64,000 nucleotides of DNA from PALSA-243 sp963743705 (GCA_963743705.1 CAVUQS010000021.1:496001-560000), one strand, 5' to 3'. Counted from the stretch's first letter, positions 51,017 to 59,867 are shown. Notes: generated from the sequence alone by a model not told the origin. Numbers and translations: made by a program.

Positions 51017-51382
51017 ATGATGACTAGCCGTCCTACCGCTGTAATCATTTTCGCGATGCTGGCGATTGCGCCGCAGCTCGCCATCTCTTCCCCTTTCCAT
51101 CTTGACCAACAAGAAAAGTCGCCCAAAAAGAGCGCGAAGGAAACGGGAAGTTCCCTTACGGGGTGTGTGGACGAGCGGGATGGCCGCTACATCCTCACTG
51201 ACGATCGCGAGTTGAATCCGGTCGCAAACCTGCAGGCCGATGGGTTCCCGCAGGAGGGCTTCGCCAAACATTTGGGCCACAAAGTGACGATCGTGGGGGT
51301 TTCCACCCCTGGCGATCCGCTTCCCACGTTTAAGGTACGCAGCATAACAACTGTGAGCGAAAGTTGCGCGCCAAAACAGTAA
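51017..51382 (+). CDS. Small secreted protein, possibly DUF5818-like
   Basis: 121 aa with an N-terminal signal peptide (TAVIIFAMLAIAPQLAIS). The mature part has the block SSLTGCVDERDGRYILTDDRELNPVANLQ, then FAKHLGHKVTIVGV and a C-terminal FKVRSITTVSESC. Two cysteines could form a disulfide. I relate it, with moderate confidence, to small OB-like exported domains frequent in acidobacteria (DUF5818 type). It has a -24/-12 promoter upstream and the Crp/Fnr gene 29 bases downstream. ATG 51017 or 51020 are both possible; AAAGGTGA gives better spacing to 51020. Confidence 0.72.
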   Translation: MMTSRPTAVIIFAMLAIAPQLAISSPFHLDQQEKSPKKSAKETGSSLTGCVDERDGRYILTDDRELNPVANLQADGFPQEGFAKHLGHKVTIVGVSTPGDPLPTFKVRSITTVSESCAPKQ

Positions 51383-51411
51383 TAGTTTAACCGAGCCTTA
51401 GGAGAAAACGA

Positions 51412-52086
51412 ATGGCATCCAGTCTCATAGCAGCGGCCCCACAGAAAGCCCTCGAAGATCCACTAGCCCACCTGCCCTGTTCCAGTATCGTCGAATACCG
51501 CAAGGGCCAGATCATTTACAACCAGGATCAACCCTCGACCAGCATTTTCCTCGTCATCGACGGCAAAGTGAAGGTCTCTCGCCTGGCCGACGACGGCCAC
51601 CAGGTTGTGGTCGACATCTATCAAGCCGACGAATTCTTCGGCGAATCCGCCTTCCTTAGCCTGCCCCATCGTTCCGAGCAGGCCACCGCTCTCGAAAACA
51701 CCAAGCTCATGACCTGGACGGCGGGCGAGATCGAAGAAATCGTAATGAAGAAACCGCGGCTCGCGGTCGCCCTGCTCCAGATCCTGGTGCTCCGCACCAT
51801 CGATTTCACGCACCGCATCGAAAGCTTCTCGGTGGACAACATCGCTCGCCGTCTGGCCCGCTCCCTGATCCGCTTCTCCGAGCGTCTGGGAATGCCGGAA
51901 GACGATGGTTCTGTCCGCATGGTGCCGTTCACGCACGAGCTGCTCTCCCAGTATGTGGGCACCTCGCGCGAGATCGTCACGCACTATATGAATCAGTTCC
52001 GGCGCCAAGGCTATCTGCGGTATTCGCGCAAAGGAATCATCCTTTATCGCGATGCCTTCAAAGATTGGCTGCGTCAGAACTCGTAA
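51412..52086 (+). CDS. Crp/Fnr-family transcription regulator
   Basis: 224-aa regulator. The cyclic-nucleotide-binding-like domain (about 15-130) contains VIDGKVKVSRLADDGHQVVVDIY and FFGESAFL; a dimerisation helix follows, then a winged helix-turn-helix (MVPFTHELLSQYVGTSREIVTHYMNQFRRQGYL). No N-terminal cysteine cluster of Fnr type is seen, and the cAMP-binding Arg-Ser pattern is not clear, so the signal is unknown. AGGAG precedes the ATG. It may be co-transcribed with the secreted protein from the sigma-54 promoter. Confidence 0.9.
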   Translation: MASSLIAAAPQKALEDPLAHLPCSSIVEYRKGQIIYNQDQPSTSIFLVIDGKVKVSRLADDGHQVVVDIYQADEFFGESAFLSLPHRSEQATALENTKLMTWTAGEIEEIVMKKPRLAVALLQILVLRTIDFTHRIESFSVDNIARRLARSLIRFSERLGMPEDDGSVRMVPFTHELLSQYVGTSREIVTHYMNQFRRQGYLRYSRKGIILYRDAFKDWLRQNS

Positions 52087-52091
52087 ATTCG

Positions 52092-52814
52092 CTAGCGCGC
52101 CCTTCGCGCCAGCACAGTGGTAATGTTATCGGGGCCGCCGGCCGCCTTGGCGGCCTCGATCAGCATCTTGCAGCTCTCTTCCAATCCCACCCCATTGCGT
52201 CCGCCCTGCAGAATTCCTTCGAGCTTCCCCGCGTCTATCACTCCATGCAACCCATCGCTGCACAGCAGCATAACCGCGCCCGGCGCTAATTGCTCGCAAT
52301 AATAATTTACGGTCAAAGGCGAACTGGCCCCAATCGCCATCGTTAGCACATGCCGCATCGGGTGGTTCTTCAGGCTTTCCTCGTCGAGGCCCAGCGGCCT
52401 GCCGACTTCGTTCACCCAGGTTTGATCCGCCGTGATCGCGCGCAGCCCGGCATCGTCCATCACGTAAGCGCGGCTGTCGCCCACGCTCGCGATCGCCAGG
52501 CCTTCGTTGACTTCAAGCGCCGCCACCAGCGTGGTGCCCATGCCTTCGAGCGCTGAATCGCTCTGCGAAGCTTCCAGCACGCGTCGATTGGCTTCCTCCA
52601 CCGCCGAAAGCAAAGTTTGCGAATCGCGGCGCTGAGACATCAATATTGTCTCCGCCACCGTCTCTACCGCCAGGCGGGAAGCCCGCTCGCCCGCGTTCGC
52701 TCCGCCCATGCCATCGGCCAGGATGTATAAACCCAGATCGGGTTCAATCAAGCAGTAATCTTCGTTATTCGACCTGACGCAACCCTTGTCCGACAGCGCG
52801 AACGCTTCGAGCAT
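52092..52814 (-). CDS. PP2C-family serine/threonine phosphatase
   Basis: 240-aa Mg/Mn-dependent phosphatase of the Stp/PrpC type. Metal-binding motifs: SDKGCVRSNNEDYC, ILADGMGGANAGERAS, VGDSRAYVM, LLCSDGLHGVI and AAGGPDNITTVLA. ATG 52814 is preferred; an upstream start would add ten non-conserved residues. It reverses phosphorylation by Hanks-type kinases, none of which lies in the window. Convergent to the Crp/Fnr gene with 5 bases between stops. Confidence 0.93.
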   Translation of the reverse strand: MLEAFALSDKGCVRSNNEDYCLIEPDLGLYILADGMGGANAGERASRLAVETVAETILMSQRRDSQTLLSAVEEANRRVLEASQSDSALEGMGTTLVAALEVNEGLAIASVGDSRAYVMDDAGLRAITADQTWVNEVGRPLGLDEESLKNHPMRHVLTMAIGASSPLTVNYYCEQLAPGAVMLLCSDGLHGVIDAGKLEGILQGGRNGVGLEESCKMLIEAAKAAGGPDNITTVLARRAR

Positions 52815-52943
52815 TCCGTGATGCCCCCTTAAAGACGGCCGCAACCGTCATCGTAATTTTAACCAAAACAAAGGCCCCGGCAAGAGCTAACTTTGGATGC
52901 GCTAAACGTAGCCAAACGGCGAATGGGGCAAGCCGAATGCCGC

Positions 52944-52949
52944 TAGAAT
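52944..52949 (+). promoter_or_regulatory. Putative -10 hexamer TAGAAT (GCTAGAAT)
   Basis: TAGAAT 14 bases before the ATG at 52964, with the recurring GC prefix. Confidence 0.4.
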
Positions 52950-52963
52950 AAAGCTTCAACGGA

Positions 52964-53848
52964 ATGCTTCTTCGAAAACTCCGCCTGACGCTCGATATGA
53001 TCAAGTTCGAGCACTCGGTGTTCGCTCTGCCGTTCGCGCTCACCGGCGCGCTGCTCGCCGTCCGCGAAAGCGGCTTCGACGCCGCGCAACTCGGCTGGAA
53101 ACTCGCGTGGATCGTCGCCGCCATGGTCGGTGCGCGCTCAGCCGCCATGGCGTTCAATCGCCTGGTCGATCAGGGCATCGACGCGCGTAATCCGCGCACC
53201 AAAATGCGGCACCTCCCGGCCGGCATGCTCACGCGCGGGTTCACTTGGGCCTTTGTCGCTGTCGCCAGCGGTCTGTTCTTTCTCGCCGCCGCCGAGCTCA
53301 ATCCGCTTTGCCTGCGTCTCTCGCCCATCGCTCTCGGCGTGGTTCTCTTCTATTCGTTCACTAAGCGATTTACGTCGTTCTCCCATCTCGTCCTGGGGTT
53401 CAGCCTGGGCATCGCTCCCGCCGCTGCGTGGATCGCCGTCCGCGGTTCGCTCGACCCCCGCATCCTTTGGCTCACCGCCGCCGTCATGTTCTGGACCGCC
53501 GGCTTCGATGTCATCTACGCCTGCCAGGATTACGAATTCGATTCCGCCGAGGCCTTGCACAGCATCCCCCGCGCCCTCGGAATCGCCGGCGCTCTGCGCG
53601 TCGCCAAGGTTCTGCACGCCGCCATGGTGCTTTCGCTCGGCGCTCTGGTCTATTGCCTGCATCTCGGAGGCTTGGCGCTGGCCGGCGTCGCCGCCGTGCT
53701 CGCGCTCCTGATTTACGAGCACAGCCTGGTAAAACCCAACGATCTCTCGCGCGTCAATGCCGCCTTTTTCACCATGAACGGCTACGTCAGCGTGCTATTC
53801 TTCTTGTTCTGGGCCGCCGATATTTTCCTGCTGCGGCCATCCGTTTAG
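52964..53848 (+). CDS. mqnP: UbiA-family prenyltransferase (MqnP-like)
   Basis: 294-aa membrane prenyltransferase with about eight hydrophobic segments. The first Asp-rich motif is NRLVDQGIDARNPRT (NxxxDxxxD) near residue 66; the second is DVIYACQDYEFDSAE near 185. The immediate neighbour downstream is MqnE, so this is most likely MqnP, the prenyltransferase of the futalosine menaquinone route, rather than UbiA. The gene has a short leader, and the next ATG follows 2 bases after its stop. Confidence 0.88.
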   Translation: MLLRKLRLTLDMIKFEHSVFALPFALTGALLAVRESGFDAAQLGWKLAWIVAAMVGARSAAMAFNRLVDQGIDARNPRTKMRHLPAGMLTRGFTWAFVAVASGLFFLAAAELNPLCLRLSPIALGVVLFYSFTKRFTSFSHLVLGFSLGIAPAAAWIAVRGSLDPRILWLTAAVMFWTAGFDVIYACQDYEFDSAEALHSIPRALGIAGALRVAKVLHAAMVLSLGALVYCLHLGGLALAGVAAVLALLIYEHSLVKPNDLSRVNAAFFTMNGYVSVLFFLFWAADIFLLRPSV

Positions 53849-53850
53849 CT

Positions 53851-54969
53851 ATGCCCGTTGTCATCGACGATCGCCGTTTGATTCCCATCCACGAGAAAGT
53901 GGAGGCCGGCGAGCGTCTGTCCTTCGAAGACGGCGTGGCTCTCTTCCGCACCAACGATATTCTCGCGCTCGGCTACATGGCGAATCTAGTCCGCGAGCGC
54001 ATGCACGGCGATACCACCTATTTCAACGTCAACCGCCACATCAACCCCACCGACGTTTGCGTGGCCAGTTGCCGCCTTTGCGCCTTCGGCAAGCGCGTGC
54101 GCGATCCCAAAGCCTACACGATGTCGCTTGAGGAAATTTGGCATCGCGCCGGCGAGGGTTGGAGCGAAGCCGTCACCGAATTCCACATCGTGGGCGGATT
54201 GCACCCCGAACTGACGCTCGATTGGTTCTGCGAAATGCTGCGCGGCCTGAAGCAGCGTTTCCCGCAGGTCCACCTCAAAGCCTTCACCATGGTGGAGATC
54301 TCGTTCCTTGCCCGCCGCGCCAAATTGAGCGTGCGCGAGACGCTGATCCGCTTGCGCGACGCCGGCATGGATTCTCTTCCCGGCGGCGGCGCTGAGATCT
54401 TCAACGAGCGCGTCCGGCGTATCATTTGCGACCACAAGATCGATGGCAACGAATGGCTCGAAACCGCCCGCGCCGCACACGAGTTAGGGCTGCGGTCGAA
54501 CTGCACCATGCTTTACGGCCACATCGAGAACGACGAGGACCGCGCCAATCACCTCGTCCGCCTGCGCGAGCTACAGGATGACACCCACGGTTTTGTTACC
54601 TTCATTCCGCTGGCATTCCACCCCGATAACACCGCGCTGCATCATATCTCCAAGACCACCGGCTTCGACGACATCAAGAACATCGCCGCAGCCCGCCTGA
54701 TGCTCGACAACATCCCGCACATCAAGGCTTATTGGGTCATGATGACTCCCCGCATCGCGCAGATCGCCCTTCGTTTCGGCGCCGACGATCTCGACGGCAC
54801 TATCGTCGAAGAGCATATCTATCACGACGCTGGCGCCACCACGACGCAAAGCCTGCGCCGCGCCGAGTTACTGCAATTGATCCGCAGAGCCGGCCGCACT
54901 CCGGTGGAACGAGACACTCTGTATCGCGCCGTCGAACGCAGTGAAGCGGCATTCACCGTGTTGGCGTAG
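53851..54969 (+). CDS. mqnE: Aminofutalosine synthase MqnE (radical SAM)
   Basis: 372-aa radical SAM enzyme. The cluster motif is CVASCRLC (C70, C74, C77), followed by EFHIVGGLHPELTLDW and SLPGGGAEIFNERVR. The pattern GGLHP plus TMLYGHIENDEDRANHL fits MqnE/MqnC/CofH; the mqnP-like neighbour and FIPLAFHP argue for MqnE. It makes aminofutalosine from carboxyvinyloxy-benzoate and SAM. No mqnA, mqnB, mqnC or mqnD is adjacent. Start is ATG 53851. Confidence 0.9.
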   Translation: MPVVIDDRRLIPIHEKVEAGERLSFEDGVALFRTNDILALGYMANLVRERMHGDTTYFNVNRHINPTDVCVASCRLCAFGKRVRDPKAYTMSLEEIWHRAGEGWSEAVTEFHIVGGLHPELTLDWFCEMLRGLKQRFPQVHLKAFTMVEISFLARRAKLSVRETLIRLRDAGMDSLPGGGAEIFNERVRRIICDHKIDGNEWLETARAAHELGLRSNCTMLYGHIENDEDRANHLVRLRELQDDTHGFVTFIPLAFHPDNTALHHISKTTGFDDIKNIAAARLMLDNIPHIKAYWVMMTPRIAQIALRFGADDLDGTIVEEHIYHDAGATTTQSLRRAELLQLIRRAGRTPVERDTLYRAVERSEAAFTVLA

Positions 54970-54971
54970 GT

Positions 54972-55016
54972 TTTATCACTAAAAAAATCTTGTAAGTAAA
55001 AGCACGAAATGATAAA
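54972..55016. promoter_or_regulatory. AT-rich spacer with TTTATCA/TGATAAA inverted repeat
   Basis: The 76-base spacer between mqnE and the NHL gene is unusually AT-rich for this window. It holds a 7-base inverted repeat (54972-54978 and 55010-55016) and possible -35/-10-like boxes (TTGTAA at 54990, GATAAA at 55011). It could be a promoter or operator, or a weak terminator. Confidence 0.3.
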
Positions 55017-55045
55017 GTGTCCCAACGTGCCTCGGGGACACGCTC

Positions 55046-58000
55046 ATGCGCCGGATTCTCTCTCTTGGAGTAGTCAGCCTCACCCTATCTTTAGTTACCT
55101 CAGCCCAGACGATCTCTTACCCTTACGCGATCAAAACGCTCGCGGGCGTTGAGCCATTGGGAAATGGCGGGCCGGCTAAATCGGCCTTATTGGATTTTCC
55201 GGTGGCCGTGGCCGTTGACCCCTCGGGAAACGTCTATATCGCCGATCAAAACGGCAACGGCATTCGAAAGATCACCACCGCCGGAGTCATTAGCGCCTTC
55301 TCGCCCATTCAGGCCTACGATCTGAAGTTCGACGCCAGCGGCAACCTCTACGCCTCAGATGGCTTTGAATCGGTCTATAAGATTTCGTCCGCCGGCGTGG
55401 CTACCGTCGTCGTGGGCGGCAGCTTCGGTTTCGGCGGCGATGGCGGGCCCGCCACAAGCGCCCGCCTGGCGACGCCCCAGGGACTTGCCTTCGATAGCCA
55501 GGGCAATCTCTACATCGCCGATACCGACAATTGCCGCGTTCGCAAGGTGGCCGCCGGAGTCATCACCACCATAGCCGGAAGCGGCATATGCAACTTCGGT
55601 CCCGTCAATGGTCCAGCCACCACTACGCCTTTGTATTTTCCGGTTTCCGTTGCCGTCGACAATGCTGGCAACGTCTACATCGCCGAAGACTTCGAAGTCC
55701 GCAAGCTTTTGACGAACGGTCAGACCACCGTGATCGCCGGAGACGGACTGGCCCTGGCGAATGGTCCCGCGATCAATTCATTCCTCGGATATGACCTCGG
55801 CTTGGCTCTCGACAGCTCCGGCAACCTATTCATCGCCGATCCCTACGACAGTCTCGTGTGGGAGATAACCGGTTCGAACATCAAAATCGTCGCCGGGAAG
55901 GTAGCTAATGGCGGTCCTTCTCCCGGATTCACGGGCGATGGAGGCCCGGCCATATCCGCGCAATTGTTCGGCCCGATTGCCGTCGCGTTCGATTCCAACG
56001 GTTTTCTATACATCGCCGACGAAGATAACCAGCGCATCCGCAAGCTCGATCAATCCCTCACTACGATCAGCACTGTCGCGGGCGCCGCGCATTTTGCCGG
56101 CGACGCCGGACCTGCCATCAGCGCCGTCCTCGATCTGCCGGAATCGGTGGCGGTGGATTCTAACGGCAACATCTTTTTCGCCGACACCTTCAATAACCGC
56201 ATCCGCAAAATCACGCCCGCCGGGGTGATCAGCACCGTCGCCGGCACCGGCGCTTGCGGTTACACCGGCGACAATGGCCCAGCCATTTCCGCGACTTTGT
56301 GCCATCCATTCAGCGTCGCAATCAATTCGCAAAACAATCTTTTCATCGCCGATTCCCAGAATTCCGTGGTGCGCGAAGTCACCGGCAACGGCTTCATCAC
56401 GACTATCGCCGGCACCGGCGATTATGCGGATTCCGGCAACAACGTGCAAGCTACCTTGGCCATGTTCAAGTTTCCCTACGGCCTGGCGTTCGATGCCGCG
56501 GGCAATCTGTATATCTCGGACAATGACGCGAATCGCGTCCGCAAGATGACGCCCGGTGGAACCATCACCAATTTCGCCGGCAGCAGCAGTTCCTCCTACG
56601 GCGGCGATGGCGGCTTGGCTACGTCCGCGGCTATTTACGCGCCCGGATTACTGGCCACGGATTCCGCCGGCAACCTCTACATCTCCGATACCGGCAACCA
56701 TCTGGTTCGCAAAGTGTCGGGCGGCGTAATCACCACCGTCGCCGGAACCACTTCGTCACGGCCCAGCGGAGCCACCGCCACATCCACGGCTATCGGAACC
56801 CCGGGCGGCATTGCTGTTGACGCGGCGGGCAATCTTTTTGTTGCAGAGTCCGATCTTGGATACATCGCCCAGGTCACGCCGGCCGGCGCCATAACCAATA
56901 TCGCTGGCAATGGCTTATTCACGTTCTCCGGGGATGGCTTGGGCCTCTCCACGTCTTTAGATGAGCCCGCCGGCCTTGTTTTTGACGCCAAGGGCGATCT
57001 GATTTTCGCCGATCGCTTCAACAGCCGTATTCGCGAACTGATTCCGGATGTTCCCAACAACCTCTCGATCAATGGCGGCGATGCCCAGACCGGAAACGCC
57101 GGCGCCGTCTTGCCGGTGCCGCTTACCGTCATCGCTTCTTTCCAGGGTGGCGTGCCCATCCCCGGTCTGACGGTTACTTTCACCTTGACCTCCGGACAGG
57201 CGACGCTTTCCGCCACCTCCACATCCACCGACGCCAGCGGCGTCGCCGGAATCTCCGTTACGCTCGGGAACGCTCCCGGCGCGGCGGTGATCACTGCCAC
57301 GCTCGGCGCGTTTTCCGCGCAGTTTCATCTCACCGCTGTGACTCCCACGCCCCTCCCCACCGTCTCCACTGGTGGAGTCGATGGCGCCGGCGGCAGCGTG
57401 CCCGCAGTGACCGCCATTTCGCCCGGAGGCTTGGCCTCGCTCTACGGCATCAATTTTGCGTCCGCCGGGACTTCCGCCCAGGTGCAAGCTACCGATCTGG
57501 TGAACGGCGTTCTTCCCACCAATCTCGCCGGAACCTGCGTGCAAGTCGATAATCAACCCGCTTTCCTGACCTATGTCAGTCCCTCGCAGGTAAACATTCA
57601 GGTTCCCGCGGTGCGCGTCGGCGCCAATGTGCCCGTGCAAGTAACCACCGGTTGCGGCTCGGCCACTCCGCTCGCGGGACCGTCGGTCACCGTCCCCACG
57701 CTAGCGGCCACGCCCGAATTCCTGTTTTGGGTCAAGAACGCCAGCGGGAAGGATCCCGTGATCGCCGTCAACGCCGTGACCGGCGCGTACGTCGCCGCCG
57801 CTGGCTTGATTCCGGGAGTAACTTTTGTACCAGCCAAGCCCGGCGACTACCTCACCATCTACGGTGTGTCGTTCGGCCCAACCAACCCGGCCGTTGCGCC
57901 CGGAGTCGCGCCGCCCTCCGTCGCATCGGCGACCAATACGCCGTCCGTCACTCTCGGCGGCCAGCCCCTGCCCACGGCCGATTTCCTGTACGCCGGCGCT

Positions 58001-58135
58001 TCGCCCGGAACCGCCGGGCTCTATCAGCTCAATATCCAGGTGCCCGCTGGCCTCGCGGATGGCGATTATCCCATCACCTTAAGCCTGGGGACCTTCAGCA
58101 CGCCCGTGGGCGGATACCTCACGGTGAAGAACTAA
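55046..58135 (+). CDS. Secreted NHL-repeat propeller with Ig-like and Solibacter-type C-terminal domains
   Basis: 1029-aa exported protein. The N-terminal signal is ILSLGVVSLTLSLVTSAQ. About 11 NHL-like repeats follow (about 40-660), each with DSxGNLYIADxxNxRVRK-type blocks and linkers of the form ITTIAGxGxxxFxGDGGPA. After FNSRIRELIPD comes an Ig-like domain (about 670-760), then a C-terminal region beginning GGSVPAVTAISPGGLASLYG, with SPSQVNIQVP and PGDYLTIYGVSFGPT, which matches my memory of the Solibacter uncharacterised C-terminal domain (TIGR03437). Probably cell-surface or secreted; function unknown. ATG 55046 after GGGGA. Confidence 0.88.
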   Translation: MRRILSLGVVSLTLSLVTSAQTISYPYAIKTLAGVEPLGNGGPAKSALLDFPVAVAVDPSGNVYIADQNGNGIRKITTAGVISAFSPIQAYDLKFDASGNLYASDGFESVYKISSAGVATVVVGGSFGFGGDGGPATSARLATPQGLAFDSQGNLYIADTDNCRVRKVAAGVITTIAGSGICNFGPVNGPATTTPLYFPVSVAVDNAGNVYIAEDFEVRKLLTNGQTTVIAGDGLALANGPAINSFLGYDLGLALDSSGNLFIADPYDSLVWEITGSNIKIVAGKVANGGPSPGFTGDGGPAISAQLFGPIAVAFDSNGFLYIADEDNQRIRKLDQSLTTISTVAGAAHFAGDAGPAISAVLDLPESVAVDSNGNIFFADTFNNRIRKITPAGVISTVAGTGACGYTGDNGPAISATLCHPFSVAINSQNNLFIADSQNSVVREVTGNGFITTIAGTGDYADSGNNVQATLAMFKFPYGLAFDAAGNLYISDNDANRVRKMTPGGTITNFAGSSSSSYGGDGGLATSAAIYAPGLLATDSAGNLYISDTGNHLVRKVSGGVITTVAGTTSSRPSGATATSTAIGTPGGIAVDAAGNLFVAESDLGYIAQVTPAGAITNIAGNGLFTFSGDGLGLSTSLDEPAGLVFDAKGDLIFADRFNSRIRELIPDVPNNLSINGGDAQTGNAGAVLPVPLTVIASFQGGVPIPGLTVTFTLTSGQATLSATSTSTDASGVAGISVTLGNAPGAAVITATLGAFSAQFHLTAVTPTPLPTVSTGGVDGAGGSVPAVTAISPGGLASLYGINFASAGTSAQVQATDLVNGVLPTNLAGTCVQVDNQPAFLTYVSPSQVNIQVPAVRVGANVPVQVTTGCGSATPLAGPSVTVPTLAATPEFLFWVKNASGKDPVIAVNAVTGAYVAAAGLIPGVTFVPAKPGDYLTIYGVSFGPTNPAVAPGVAPPSVASATNTPSVTLGGQPLPTADFLYAGASPGTAGLYQLNIQVPAGLADGDYPITLSLGTFSTPVGGYLTVKN

Positions 58136-58146
58136 TCGAGCTGGCC

Positions 58147-58890
58147 TTAATCGAGCCACGCCCCGTGCGACGCGCCAGTGCGCCGCGGAGCCGCCTCCGG
58201 CACTGCGCCGAAGCGCCGCTGCCGTCCGTGAAACTCGCGCACCGCGCTCGCCAGGTCTTCGGCGCTGAACTCAGGCCACATGCGGCGCGAGAACACAAAC
58301 TCGGCGTACGCGCACTCCCACAACAGGAAATCGCTCAACCGCTGCTCGCCGCCCGTCCGGATCAATAAATCCACCGGCGGCCCGAGCGCGGCGCCAATTG
58401 AATCAATCGCCCCGCCTGCCGATTCCAGCAGATGCCGCGGCGTCTTTCGCGCCGCCGCCAGGATCGCATCCCGCGCCGAGTAATCGATCGCCATTCGCAG
58501 ATGCAGTTGTTTTCCGTGCGCCGTCGCTTCTTCCGTCCGCGCGATGGCGTCTTGCACCGCGCCCGACAGGCGGTCGCGCCGCCCAATTGCTTCCAGGCGT
58601 ACGCCATTGGCGATACAGCGCGGCGTCTCGCGCTCCAGATAATGCGCCAGCAGCATCATCAGCGCCCGCACTTCCACCGGCGGCCGCCGCCAGTTATCGG
58701 ACGAAAACGCGAACAGCGTCAACACCCCGATTCCCAGCCCCGGCGCCGCCTCCACGATGCGCCTCGCCGTCTCTACCCCGGCCCGGTGCCCGGCAATCCG
58801 CGGCATCCCCCGCGCCAGCGCCCAGCGCCCGTTGCCATCCATGATAACCGCCGCGTGTAGAGTACTTTGTTGTATAAAGTTAATATCCAT
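58147..58890 (-). CDS. uppS: Undecaprenyl diphosphate synthase
   Basis: 247-aa cis-prenyltransferase. The catalytic Asp is in AAVIMDGNGRWALARGMPRIAGHRAG; further signatures are LTLFAFSSDNWRRPP, the RTGGEQRLSDFLLWE block and FSRRMWPEF. Makes the C55 carrier lipid for peptidoglycan and O-antigen, linking with the glycan genes of the window. Compared with most UppS, the stretch before the first strand is short. The ATG at 58890 sits in AT-rich DNA. It follows the winged-helix gene by 13 bases on the same strand. Confidence 0.93.
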   Translation of the reverse strand: MDINFIQQSTLHAAVIMDGNGRWALARGMPRIAGHRAGVETARRIVEAAPGLGIGVLTLFAFSSDNWRRPPVEVRALMMLLAHYLERETPRCIANGVRLEAIGRRDRLSGAVQDAIARTEEATAHGKQLHLRMAIDYSARDAILAAARKTPRHLLESAGGAIDSIGAALGPPVDLLIRTGGEQRLSDFLLWECAYAEFVFSRRMWPEFSAEDLASAVREFHGRQRRFGAVPEAAPRRTGASHGAWLD

Positions 58891-58903
58891 AAAAAAAAGA
58901 GGC

Positions 58904-59281
58904 CTACTTTTCCCGCATCGCCTGTATCAACGCTTCCATATGATCGAGATAGCGTTCGAGCGCCCGCCGCCCGGCCGCCGCCAATTTATACTCCGTCTTC
59001 GGCACGCGCCCTTCAAACGACTTCGAGCATGCCACGTAGCCCGCTTCCTCCAGCTTGCGCGCGTGCACGCTCAGGTTCCCGTCGGTGGTATCTAATAACT
59101 TCTTCAGTTCATTAAATGTCAGCGAATCGTTCACCGAAAGCGCGCTCAGAATGCCCAGCCGCAGGCGCTCGTGAATCAGCCGATCGAGCTTTTGCGCTCC
59201 GCTCGCGGCTGGAATCGCCGCCGGCGCCGCCGTGACGCGCCGCCCCGCATCCTTCCGCACCGCGTTCGATTTACCCGCCAT
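58904..59281 (-). CDS. Winged-helix transcription regulator (PadR/ArsR-like, HTH_27 type)
   Basis: 125-aa regulator with a single winged-helix domain: LIHERLRLGILSALSVND, then LTFNELKKLLDTTDGNLSVHARKLEEAGYV and a wing KTEYKLAAAGRRALERYL. The N-terminal 35 residues are low-complexity and basic. ATG 59281 lies inside the end of the upstream membrane protein gene (11-base overlap), so the two act as an operon. This pairing (a HTH_27 regulator with a small multi-pass membrane protein) recurs in acidobacteria; the ligand is unknown. Confidence 0.83.
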   Translation of the reverse strand: MAGKSNAVRKDAGRRVTAAPAAIPAASGAQKLDRLIHERLRLGILSALSVNDSLTFNELKKLLDTTDGNLSVHARKLEEAGYVACSKSFEGRVPKTEYKLAAAGRRALERYLDHMEALIQAMREK

Positions 59282-59867
59282 ACCGCACCGCAATCACCGT
59301 TCCGAACACAATGTGCAACCCGCCGAACCCCGCCGCCAGCAGAATATCGCCGGGAGCCGCACTCCACAAAAGTCCCGCCGCGCCTAGAGCCATGAAACAC
59401 GCGCCCATCAGCGGCACGATGCGCACCGAAGCCCATCCGCCCGCCACCACGCCCGTCCCATACAGCAACAGCCACGTGCCCGGCAGCAGATCGCTCAAGC
59501 CTCCACGCACCATCACCGCGCTCAAGACACACCCGGTCAGCATCGCCGGCGCAAATCCCGCCAGAAACTTCCTTCCCGGACCGGAGCGCAACGGCAACCC
59601 CGCTCGCCTCGATTTCACCGCCGCGGCGATGATTCCAATCAGCAGCGCCAGCGCCGCTTCGCCCAGCCAAACCGCCAGCCAATACGGGCTGGACGTTCCC
59701 GGCCCCGCCATCCACGCCGCCGCCAGCGCCGTCGAACCCATCAGTACGCCGCCCAGGCCCGGCACCGCCGTGAACGACCCCGCACGCTCGATGGTCCTGC
59801 GGATATATCGCAGGTTATCCATCGCATGCGCATGAATTTCCACCGGCTTGGGGAGAGGAGCCGCCAT
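59271..59867 (-). CDS. Multi-pass membrane protein, partner of winged-helix regulator
   Basis: 198 aa from the ATG at 59867 (or 208 from 59897). Six hydrophobic segments: FTAVPGLGGVLMGSTALAAAW, LAVWLGEAALALLIGIIAAA, FLAGFAPAMLTGCVLSAVMV, LLPGTWLLLYGTGVVAGGW, IVPLMGACFMALGAAGLLWS and ILLAAGFGGLHIVFGTVIAV. A short N-terminal helix, LRYIRRTIERAG, precedes them. I do not recognise a named function. Its 3' end overlaps the winged-helix gene, so transcription is shared. Confidence 0.72.
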   Translation of the reverse strand: MAAPLPKPVEIHAHAMDNLRYIRRTIERAGSFTAVPGLGGVLMGSTALAAAWMAGPGTSSPYWLAVWLGEAALALLIGIIAAAVKSRRAGLPLRSGPGRKFLAGFAPAMLTGCVLSAVMVRGGLSDLLPGTWLLLYGTGVVAGGWASVRIVPLMGACFMALGAAGLLWSAAPGDILLAAGFGGLHIVFGTVIAVRYGG

